Assembly (NCBI RefSeq): GCF_016919175.1
Contig: NZ_JAFFPU010000024.1
Location: forward strand, 62,001 to 126,000
Reading direction: 5' to 3'
Origin: Leptospira ainlahdjerensis
GTDB taxonomy: Bacteria; Spirochaetota; Leptospiria; Leptospirales; Leptospiraceae
DNA: 64,000 nt
Below are positions 50,342 through 64,000 of this stretch, in pieces. The notes under the pieces are model-generated. The model worked only from the letters and a program-made list of their open reading frames with translations, was not told the origin of the DNA and did not search any database. The translations under genes were made by a program, and so were the position numbers. Within the stretch, counting starts at the first letter, position 1; every line of letters begins with the position of its first letter.

Positions 50342-50466
50342 AGGATAAATGATCGGAATTACTGGAAATTTCGGAAACGAAGATCCGAATTTTGTAAGAA
50401 CTCCTAGATCCTTGTCGAACAGCGCGGTCCCCACCTTGATTACATAACCTTATCCATAAAGTCGAG

Positions 50467-50517
50467 AGGAACTACAATGAGAATCCCCCGAGGGATTCTT
50501 ATAAGGAGTTCCTACAT
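50467..50517. repeat. Two-tier palindrome ending in the GGAGTTCCTACAT motif
   Basis: Outer arms AGGAACT/AGTTCCT and inner arms AGAATCCC/GGGATTCT (50480-50487 and 50492-50499, loop CCGA). The right end GGAGTTCCTACAT (50505-50517) recurs exactly, inverted, at 52111-52123. This looks like a small dispersed element of Leptospira gaps. The rest of 50520-50820 has a G/C-rich patch and a further GGAGTTCC at 50639, with no gene. Confidence 0.55.
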
Positions 50518-50824
50518 GAGAATTTTTTCTTGTAAAATTAGAATTTTGTGATAGAGCAAAGTTTCCGGAATTTTTTCCACCACCCACCCCGCCACCCGAA
50601 ATTTGGGCGGGGAGCGCGACTTTCACGGAAGAGCGTCGGAGTTCCGACAGATTTTCTAAAGATTCTCAGACAATTTTTGTGAGTAAGGTTATGCCCTGAT
50701 TGGGTGGAGAAAGAGGGCTCGCCGGAAATTTTCCGAAATTTCTCCCTGTCTCAAAATACCATTCTTTCCGACGAAAAACAGAATCTCCCATTTGTAGGAT
50801 CACCTACTAGAAAGGATTGGAAAA

Positions 50825-51766
50825 TTGAATCAGGTCCGCTCGAATCGGTTTTCAATGGAAATAATTTCGGTCTTAAGAGGATTTTTTCGAAAAAATTCAA
50901 AGATCTACATTCTCCTTTTTGGACTTTACGGTTCAGTCTTTTTCCTCCTCTTTCTCAATGAAGAATTCGGATTTCCCCTCCTGACCTCGAAAGAATTTCC
51001 TACAAAGGCGATCAGTGCGGTCTTGGTCTATGGAATCCTGATTTTTCTTTTCTTTTGGAATCTTCCCAAAAAAAGAAAAGTTCAGTTACAAAAAAAAGGA
51101 GCCGTGAGTTTTCTTTTTGTATTTTGGATTAGTCTGATCTGTCTCGAAATCTTGAATCTTCCGTTTGAGAAAATTCTTATCCACCTACCGAAAGAATATA
51201 TGTTCTGGTCGTGGAAGGTTCTCAAACAAATGGTTCAATTCTTTCCGCTCCTATTGTTTCCTTGGGTTTATGATTTTTATAGGTCCAAGACCAATCCAAT
51301 TCCTTTTGAAAAAAAGAAAATCGTTTCCTATTATCCTATCTTGCTTCTCGGAATCGTGCTTTCCGCAATCGGATCATATATACCGGGATTTAAGGAATTT
51401 TATCCGAGAGCGCCCTTCAGCTCCGAACAATTTTTCTACAGAGCGACTTGGATCACAACGTTCGTTTTTGAAATCGTATATCTTGCGACTTTTTACTTTA
51501 CGGAATTCTTTTTTAGGAAGTTTCTCATACGATATCTTTCAGGAGCTGGAAAATATCACGCGGTAGGAATGAGCGCGCTCGTCTACGGACTGGTTCACTT
51601 TCAAAAACCGAGCGGGGAAATTTTAAGTTCTTTTTTCGGAGGATTGTTGATGGGAGCATTGAGCATTCGAACCCATTCGATTCGAGGAGGACTTTACGCG
51701 CACATCGCTCTCGCAGCGGGAATGGAATTTTTTACGGGAATTTATGTTTGGGAAAAACTTTTATAA
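50825..51766 (+). CDS. CPBP-family intramembrane protease, second locus
   Basis: 313 residues, about eight helices. Motifs: TEFFFRKFLIRYL near 222 (a degenerate E-x-x-x-R, one of the two usual glutamates replaced by Thr), GMSALVYGLVHFQKPSG near 247 with the first His, and GGLYAHIALAAGMEF near 292. The start is TTG with AAGGA eight bases upstream; an in-frame ATG follows at 50855. It stands alone between two repeat-bearing gaps, and its codon use does not look different from the neighbours. Substrate unknown. The weak first motif leaves activity in doubt. Confidence 0.7.
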   Translation: MNQVRSNRFSMEIISVLRGFFRKNSKIYILLFGLYGSVFFLLFLNEEFGFPLLTSKEFPTKAISAVLVYGILIFLFFWNLPKKRKVQLQKKGAVSFLFVFWISLICLEILNLPFEKILIHLPKEYMFWSWKVLKQMVQFFPLLLFPWVYDFYRSKTNPIPFEKKKIVSYYPILLLGIVLSAIGSYIPGFKEFYPRAPFSSEQFFYRATWITTFVFEIVYLATFYFTEFFFRKFLIRYLSGAGKYHAVGMSALVYGLVHFQKPSGEILSSFFGGLLMGALSIRTHSIRGGLYAHIALAAGMEFFTGIYVWEKLL

Positions 51767-52300
51767 ATTTCGGGGCGACTCCTGCGCGATCGATTCTTAA
51801 ACAAATGGAACAACGATTTGGCGCAGGACCGGGCTCTTCATTCCAATCTGCGAAGCGCCATCCGAATCAATTCGAAAAGCTGAAATTAAAACTAAAACGA
51901 TAGCGCATCGCAGGATTTCCATTTCGATCCCTGTCGCAAAACTTGTAAAAAAAAGATCCGACTCCAAATTAAAATTCTTTCCAAAACTAATCCCATCCGT
52001 TTCAAAATGGTATAAAAGAAAATGCCGTTCAAAAGAAAAAACCTTTCAGTTCGTTTTGAATCCGTCCGTATTGATTCAGGTAAAGTCTAAGAACTCGTCC
52101 AAAAATCTAAATGTAGGAACTCCCACTCAGAATTTAACACGACGCGATATGCCGTTAAAAAGTCCATAAACCGGCTCAGGGAAAGAATCCGTGGGAATTC
52201 CCGCATTTTTATTCCGAGCTGATCGATTATGACAAACGATTCCTTTTCGGATTTTGGAAGAAGCGCTCGATTTCAAATGTTATGACGTTATTATTAAAAG
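51767..52300. other. Gene-free gap with palindromic repeat fragments
   Basis: No frame of useful length. It holds TCCTGCGC/GCGCAGGA arms (51780-51787 and 51821-51828), the ATGTAGGAACTCC motif at 52111-52123, and the palindrome GGGAATTCCC at 52193-52202. It reads as decayed repeat DNA. Confidence 0.5.
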
Positions 52301-54227
52301 TTATGGGACACCTTTCACTTTAACAATACAAGCTCCGCGAATCGGAAATTGTTCGACCTCTTTTGAAAACTTGGGCTCCACTTCAGAAGACCAAAGATTT
52401 CCTTCGATCTCTTCGCAAGATGGAGCGGCGATAAACCAGTCCGGTTTTGATAAAAGATTTTTTTCGGAATTGAATTCTTCTTTTTTTTGTCTTTCTCTCA
52501 CTTCTTGGCGATTTAAAAAACCGGCGCGGAAAAAAGAAAGGGTCAGATCGGGACGATTGTGATGTTCCAGAGGAAGCCGGTTCCAAAAAACGGAAGGCCT
52601 ATTTAGATTCTTCTTAAAAACGTCTTCCGCGTCCTTTGCCATATAAAACAGGCTCGAATCGACGCCCGAAAAACAAAGATTGGTTCTTTCCCAGACACTG
52701 TGATGATTATAGACCGAATAACCCGCACCAAATATTATAAAAAAAGAATATATCGCAACGGAAAAGAATCTAAATTTTTCAGAAACAAATGTTTCATAAC
52801 AGAAAATCCCGATCGAAACAAACATCGCAGGATATAAGTGATAGACATGTCGGTGCTGATGATTCGGAGTCATTAAGGTTAAACCAAGGATCGAAATCAA
52901 AATCGAAAGAATGAGGAAAAAAGAGGCGCTGATTCGTTTGTTTTTTTTGTAATCGAAAATTCCAAAACAGAATCCCAAAAACAAACCCGACAAAAGAAGC
53001 GTTCCCCCGTAAGGAACATAAGACGAATTCTCCAGAATCTCCTGAAAATAAGTCAGGGAAAAAACGGAACCGTCGCTTTGTCCCGGCATTAGACCGGCTC
53101 CTTGCGCGTGCCCGATCGTACTGCTCGAACTTAAAAATCGATCCGGATGTAATAAAACCCAGGATCCGATCGGAAGAATACAAAACGTCCAAAAATATTT
53201 CCAGATCGGAGAAATACTAACGTAAAAAGGAGGACCTGCCTCTTTCTTTTTAAGAGAAGGATAAAATTCTTTCCAAAGGGAACGACTAAGGCTGATCCAA
53301 AAGATTAGAACGCCCGCATAACGTAGAACTCCTTTCGTTTTTCCGGTTAAAATTTCTTTGGAAAAAAATGCGGAGACGAAAATCAAAAAAAAACCTAAAA
53401 AAATCGGGGTCAACTTCTTAAAATCGTTTCGATAGACATTCCATATTTTGAAAGTGAGACTTTTTGTTTCCGGAAATCGAAAAAACGAAATGAACAAAAT
53501 TCCGAAAAAAACGAAAATATAGCCGTACGGATATTTGGTATGAAACAAAAGGTTTACGCTGAAGAATAAAAACCAAGGAGAATAGGAATCCACGTTAGGC
53601 GCTTTCTCTCCATTTGATGCCCGATCCTTTTCGTATTTCGAATTCTCCTCGGAAGAAAAATTCGAGTCCTTTTCCGAAGAGAAATGTTTTTGTAATTCCC
53701 AAAACGCGAGAATCGCAGGAAGATAAAACAACCCTCCTTGAACCTCAAGCATCCCGGAAAACGTATAATGCATCCATCCGGGATTCTGCAACAGACCACC
53801 CCAAACGATCGGAAACAAAAATGCGGTCGCGATCCAAGAACGTTTTTCCGTAAATCGAAAGAGAATCCAGGGAACGACGCAGAACAAAACGATCAATTCG
53901 GCGAACGTGAACAAAGAAACCGGAGTTCCGCCGGTACCGAAAAAGGAAACGATCAAGGCTTCCGGAAAATTTCGGAGCACGGGCCAAGTCGGAGAATCAA
54001 AAGTTAATCTCAGAACGGTCCAGAGATCGAAGGAGCGAAACGCTTCCGCAAATCGAATCGAAGTCACCAATCTCGCATCGGGATCCCAGGTCAAAAAGTT
54101 TTGATTGGGACAGAAGGTTAGAAATTTAAAATAGAGTTTCCGGAAATAGATTCCTAAAATGACGAACTGTGGAAGAAAAAGTCCATTGGAAAGAAATTTT
54201 GAAAATCGGAAAGGATCGGAAAATTGC

Positions 54228-54229
<2 letters not shown>
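52301..54229 (-). CDS. Multi-pass membrane protein, GT-C glycosyltransferase-like
   Basis: 642 residues with about eleven membrane helices spread over the chain and a short soluble C-terminus. The first loop has [15 protein letters not shown], resembling the acidic loop of GT-C (polyprenyl-phosphate-sugar) transferases. No firm catalytic motif was found, so the class is tentative. A charged, low-complexity loop ([19 protein letters not shown], near 195-215) is species-specific in look. The ATG lies in the same CATG as the start of the opposite gene, and no ribosome site is seen. Confidence 0.55.
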
Positions 54230-55352
<1,123 letters not shown>

Positions 55353-55456
55353 AATTCAAAGATTTTCCGTACCAACAAAGACAAATTCTTTTTTCGAAAA
55401 AGACTTTGTCTTGGGATCTGTTTTCTCGAAACTGTTTATCCGGGAGACGGAAATGA

Positions 55457-56464
<1,008 letters not shown>

Positions 56465-56468
<4 letters not shown>

Positions 56469-57508
56469 TCCTAAGCCCGATTCTTAAAAAAAGATTTTTA
56501 AAGTTCCGAGCAAATCGAAGAGCTTGGTATGCTTTGAATACATTACTGATTTCTTATGCGATTTCCTTGTTTGCGCCTTTGATCGCGACCAACCAACCGT
56601 TGATCGTTAGTTATCAGGGCAAATGGAGTTATCCCATTTTTGCTTTTTATCCGGAATCTCGATTCGGAGGGGAGAATCTAACCCCTCCGAATTATAAAAA
56701 ACTAGCGCTGAGAGAGGACTTTCAAGCGGGACCAAATTGGATTCTTTTTGCTCCGGTTCCTTACGGATACAACGAAGATAACTTAGAGAGTTTAGAAGAA
56801 GGGGAAACACCACCTTCGGCTCCGAACGCAAAACATTGGCTCGGAACTGACGATCGCGGAAGGGACGTCTTTACAAGAGTTTTCTATGCGTATCGAAACG
56901 CTCTTAGTTTCGGGCTCATTCTCGTATTTTTAGAATTGGCGATGGGGACCTTGATCGGCGGAATGCAAGGTTACTTCGGCGGTAAGTTGGATATCCTAAT
57001 GCAAAGAATCATCGAAATTCTTTCGGCAATTCCTTTCTTGTATTTGATTCTCATCGTCGGAGCTTTTTTCGGAAGAGGTTTTACGGTTCTTCTCATCACA
57101 TACGGGGCTTTGAGTTGGATCGGAATTTCCTATTATATGCGCGGAGAATTTTATAAACTCAAACAATTGACTTATGTGGATTCTGCCAAAGCCCTCGGTG
57201 TGAGCTCCTTTCGAATCATGGTAAGACACATTCTTCCGAATGCGATCACACCGTTAGTCACGTTCTTACCGTTCACTCTGATCGGATCCATTTCCATCTT
57301 GAGCGCCTTGGACTTTTTAGGTTACGGAATTCCCGCCCCGAATCCATCTTGGGGAGAAATGATCGGACAGGGAAGAGAAAGATTGAGCGCATGGTGGTTG
57401 ATCACATTTCCGTCCGCAGCGCTCTTTCTGACGATCCTTCTGACTTCCTTTATCGGAGAAGGTTTGCGCGATTCTTTTGATTCAAGAGAGAAGGCGGTGT
57501 ACGAATGA
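56465..57508 (+). CDS. Peptide ABC transporter permease, YejE-like
   Basis: 347 residues from the ATG at 56465. The N-terminal [42 protein letters not shown] block and the long periplasmic segment with [17 protein letters not shown] are YejE features. [21 protein letters not shown] near 125 is the class signature, and the EAA loop is [27 protein letters not shown] near 237. E. coli YejBE imports microcin C-type peptides; the Leptospira substrate is unknown. It overlaps the first ATPase by four bases. Confidence 0.88.
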
Positions 57509-58497
57509 GTTCTTCCGTTCTCTTACAAGTTAAGAATTTTTCACTCGATCTTTTTTCCGAAAATCATTGGATACCGGTTCTTCAAAATTTGACCTTCGAT
57601 GTAAAACGGGGAGAGATTTTGTCTTTGATCGGAGAATCCGGATGCGGAAAATCACTGACCGCTCTTGCACTGACAAGACTCATTCCCTCCAATATTTCCA
57701 GAGTAAAATCCGGAGAAATATTGTATCAAGGAAAAGATCTCCTAAAACTTTCACCGGAAGAATTGAGAAAAATTCGCGGAAAGGAAATTTCTTATGTTTT
57801 TCAAGAACCCTTCGCGGCCCTCAACCCTTTGATGAAGATCGAAGATCAGATGATAGAAGCCTATCGAATGCATATTTCTCCCAATCGAAAAGAAGCGATC
57901 GATAAAGCGGAACATCTTCTTTCTTCCGTTGGAATCACCGATATCAAACAAAGACTTTATTCGTATCCCAATCAAATGAGCGGCGGAATTTTACAGAGGA
58001 TCAGCATCGCGATGGCACTGATGTGCGATCCTTCTCTTCTCATCGCGGACGAACCGACGAGCGCGATCGACGTAACAATTCAAGCACAATTGGTGGAACT
58101 ACTTTTGGACTTACAAAAGCAGAATCAAATGTCTATCCTCTTTATCTCGCACGATTTTGGGTTAGTGGGAACCATCGCTCACAGAATCGCGGTTATGTAT
58201 GCGGGAAGAATCGCGGAGCTCGGAGATACGGATTCCGTTATTGATTCGCCAAATCACCCTTATACGATCGACTTACTCCGATCCATACCGTCTCTCGCAA
58301 AATCGGTTCACGACCTTCTTCCAATCCAAGGAATCGTACCGTCGCCGGATCAATATCCGCGCGGTTGTCATTATTCCACAAGATGCGGATCCGTGTTTCA
58401 TCAATGCAAAGAGAGTAAACCTGGATTGTTTTCAATAGCAAATGGAGAATCGCATCAATCCGCGTGTTTTCTTTCTCAGAAAAAAGAATCCAATTAA
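57505..58497 (+). CDS. Peptide ABC transporter ATPase, OppD/DppD-like
   Basis: 330 residues. Walker A GESGCGKS near 42, Q-loop [13 protein letters not shown] near 97, a signature varied to MSGGILQR near 158, and Walker [15 protein letters not shown] near 178. The C-terminal oligopeptide-binding extension carries four cysteines ([15 protein letters not shown] and SACF) as in DppD-type subunits where they can hold an Fe-S cluster. In E. coli YejF the two ATPases are fused; here they are separate genes nine bases apart. Confidence 0.9.
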   Translation: MSSSVLLQVKNFSLDLFSENHWIPVLQNLTFDVKRGEILSLIGESGCGKSLTALALTRLIPSNISRVKSGEILYQGKDLLKLSPEELRKIRGKEISYVFQEPFAALNPLMKIEDQMIEAYRMHISPNRKEAIDKAEHLLSSVGITDIKQRLYSYPNQMSGGILQRISIAMALMCDPSLLIADEPTSAIDVTIQAQLVELLLDLQKQNQMSILFISHDFGLVGTIAHRIAVMYAGRIAELGDTDSVIDSPNHPYTIDLLRSIPSLAKSVHDLLPIQGIVPSPDQYPRGCHYSTRCGSVFHQCKESKPGLFSIANGESHQSACFLSQKKESN

Positions 58498-58506
58498 GAA
58501 TATCCA

Positions 58507-59465
58507 ATGATTCGTATCCAAGATCTAACAATCAGCTTTTATTCCAAGTCGGGGTTCGGATTTAAGAAGAATCGAATCGCAGCCGTAGACGAAATCAACT
58601 TGGATATCGAAAAAAATGAAATCCTAGGCCTCGTGGGAGAATCCGGTTGTGGAAAGTCCACTTTGGGAAGGGGACTCGTAAAACTTTTACAACCGGAATA
58701 CGGAAAAATTTATTTTGAGGATCAGGAAATCACTTCGCTTTCCTCCTCGGAATTTTTTCCTTTTAGAAAGAATATTCAGATCATCTTTCAAGATCCGTAT
58801 TCCTCTCTAAATCCTCGTATGACGATTTCGGAAATCCTAAAAGAAGGATTGGAGATTCACGAAAAACTTACGGAAGAAGAAGCGGAGAATAAGATCAAAG
58901 ATATATTAGAACGAGTCAATTTGTCTTCGGACATTCTCACGCGTTTTCCACATGAATTCTCGGGAGGACAAAGACAAAGAATCGCGATCGCGAGGGCCTT
59001 GGTTCTAAAACCGAAATTTCTCATCTGTGACGAATCCGTTTCCGCTTTGGACGTTTCCACGGGTACTCAGGTTTTAAAACTTCTTGTCGAATTAAAAAAC
59101 GAGTTCGGATTATCATATTTGTTTATCTCTCACGATCTGGGTGTGGTAAAATCTATTTCGGATCGGATCGCCGTCATGTATCTGGGAAAAATAGTAGAAA
59201 TCGGCAAAACAAAAGACATCATTTCGTCTCCGGCTCACCCGTATACGAGGGCTCTCTTTCAATCCACTTTTGACGTGTACGATCGTAAAAAAATAAGAAC
59301 ACCGCTCAAAGGCGAAATTCCAAGTTCAGTGAATAAACCTTCCGGTTGTCATTTCCATACTCGCTGCCCGATCGCCCAAGACATCTGTAAATCTGAATTC
59401 CCGAGTTGGAAAAATAAGGAAGCCGGACAAAAGGTTTTGTGTCACTTTCCTTTGGAACGGGAAAA

Positions 59466-59469
<4 letters not shown>
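58507..59469 (+). CDS. Peptide ABC transporter ATPase, OppF/DppF-like
   Basis: 320 residues, the partner ATPase. Walker A GESGCGKS near 45, Q-loop [20 protein letters not shown] near 95, signature SGGQRQR near 157, Walker [15 protein letters not shown] near 173 and the H-loop FISHDLG. The C-terminus has four cysteines ([15 protein letters not shown] and LCHF). It overlaps the AsmA-like gene by four bases (ATGA). Confidence 0.9.
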
Positions 59470-61511
<2,042 letters not shown>

Positions 61512-61585
61512 ATTAAGGAAGTGGAGACTTCAACGATTTATTTTTTTGAATATAATAAAAACTAGAATTTACGTTTTGAGCGATT

Positions 61586-63414
<1,829 letters not shown>

Positions 63415-63418
<4 letters not shown>

Positions 63419-63651
63419 CCTGTAAGAGAATTGATATTTTCATAATGTTCGTTTTCGCGTTTATAAATTTCGAAATCCAACAAACGAACCAAAGATCCGA
63501 GGTCAGGCATTACCCAGCGAGAAACGAGTTTTCCCCGCTCCTTTCCTTTGATCTTATCCACATAGACGTATCCGAACAAATCCGTGCCGTATTCGTAGGC
63601 GACGAATCTTCCCGTTCTTTTACCCGTGTTATTGATCAGCCGAATCTGCAT
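63415..63651 (-). CDS. Small protein coupled to the MutS-like gene
   Basis: 78 residues, [21 protein letters not shown] through ENINSLTG. It is mainly beta at the start ([20 protein letters not shown]) with a basic [11 protein letters not shown] segment, then a helix. No family recognised; the opening recalls WGR-type small domains only faintly. The ATGA overlap with the MutS-like gene argues that it is real and works with it. Confidence 0.6.
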
Positions 63652-63827
63652 TTTTTTGCAATTTTACCGTTCTGGGAAAATTCGTACAAGAAAAAAAATA
63701 CTCAAGTATTCTCCAATTTCAGCGATAGGTAGTTTAGGGAGTCAATTGCTTTCTCAAGGACGAGAATCAAATAAACTTCCAATACATAAAACTCGAACCA
63801 AACCAGAAAGTCGCATGGAGGCGCAAA

Positions 63828-64000
63828 ATGTTTTACCCAGAAATGGATCCCGAACTGAAAAGTTCCTTTCTCTCAATCGGCAAAACCACCGCAAATCTCA
63901 TAAACAACACAATTCTCCCCCAATCCGGGTTGAAAGCAGGCGCGTTGCTCAATTCCGCACAAATGAATAAGTTAAAAGAAATCCGTAAACGCAGGTTTCA
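63828..64000 (+). CDS. Start of a gene cut by the right edge
   Basis: An ATG at 63828 with a GGAG box seven bases upstream opens a frame with no stop before the window end. It reads MFYPEMDPELKSSFLSIGKT and continues through NSAQMNKLKEIRKRRF. The visible 57 codons look coding and soluble. Its function cannot be told. It is divergent from the 78-residue gene across a 176-base gap. Confidence 0.7.
   Translation, partial: MFYPEMDPELKSSFLSIGKTTANLINNTILPQSGLKAGALLNSAQMNKLKEIRKRRF

Noticed and set aside
51780..51828. TCCTGCGC/GCGCAGGA arms as terminator of the CPBP gene
   Set aside because: The loop is 33 bases and no U-tract follows; kept only as part of the repeat-rich gap.
63697..63710. Palindrome AATACTCAAGTATT as an operator
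   Set aside because: Only six-base arms in an A-rich stretch with no second copy; chance is likely.

Overview
The window is chromosomal DNA from a spirochaete of the genus Leptospira, moderately AT-rich. The assignment rests on several protein families together: Leptospira-style lipoproteins with relaxed lipoboxes, a Thermus-type isocitrate dehydrogenase, a compact type IIA topoisomerase pair, tandem DUF4139 proteins and many TTG starts. Dispersed palindromic motifs around 'GTAGGAACTCC' in the gaps fit what I recall of pathogenic Leptospira, but species cannot be fixed from the sequence. I see no rRNA, tRNA, CRISPR, transposase or prophage structural gene.

Layout. 0-9.9 kb: isocitrate dehydrogenase with an SDR enzyme, a PAS histidine kinase/response regulator pair, a ferredoxin divergent from a Tat-linked GMC dehydrogenase pair, a LolA-like protein, a DUF2905 protein and an aminotransferase. 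10.0-18.1 kb: a tightly packed minus-strand run: lipoprotein, gltX, RsbW-like kinase, ferritin-like DUF455, lipoprotein, FFLEE-like protein, MotB-like protein, Cys-rich lipoprotein and M14 carboxypeptidase. 18.2-21.9 kb: a two-gene topoisomerase operon closed by a strong hairpin. 22.2-23.8 kb: a TetR regulator divergent from a PhlG-like hydrolase, with two matching palindromes between them. 23.9-30.2 kb: a flavin amine oxidase, then a cobalamin riboswitch leading two surface lipoproteins, a DUF6580 membrane protein, cobT, cobS and cobC.

30.3-44.1 kb: VWA protein, two MuiA/DUF4139 paralogues, sterol-desaturase-like enzyme, FadL-type porin, ClC transporter with CBS domains, a secreted protein, CPBP protease, LysM-M23 peptidase and SMP-30-like protein. 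44.1-50.4 kb: an assimilatory sulfate reduction operon in the transcribed order cysH-cysD-cysN-SUMT-siroheme synthase-cysI, preceded by a leader that can fold into a U-tract hairpin. 50.4-52.3 kb: gaps with palindromic repeats around a CPBP protease. 52.3-64 kb: GT-C-like membrane protein divergent from a CrtC/AttH-like protein, a Yej/Opp-type peptide ABC transporter with two separate ATPases and no binding protein, an AsmA-like protein, a membrane-anchored MutS-like ATPase with a small partner, and a gene cut by the right edge.

Functional themes: sulfate to sulfide with its own siroheme branch; B12 lower-ligand assembly under riboswitch control, probably with uptake at the surface; cell-envelope biology; and an unusual DNA topoisomerase. 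The most promising places for something new are the riboswitch-led lipoprotein/DUF6580 set, the compact topoisomerase operon, the structured leader before cysH and the membrane-bound MutS-like protein.
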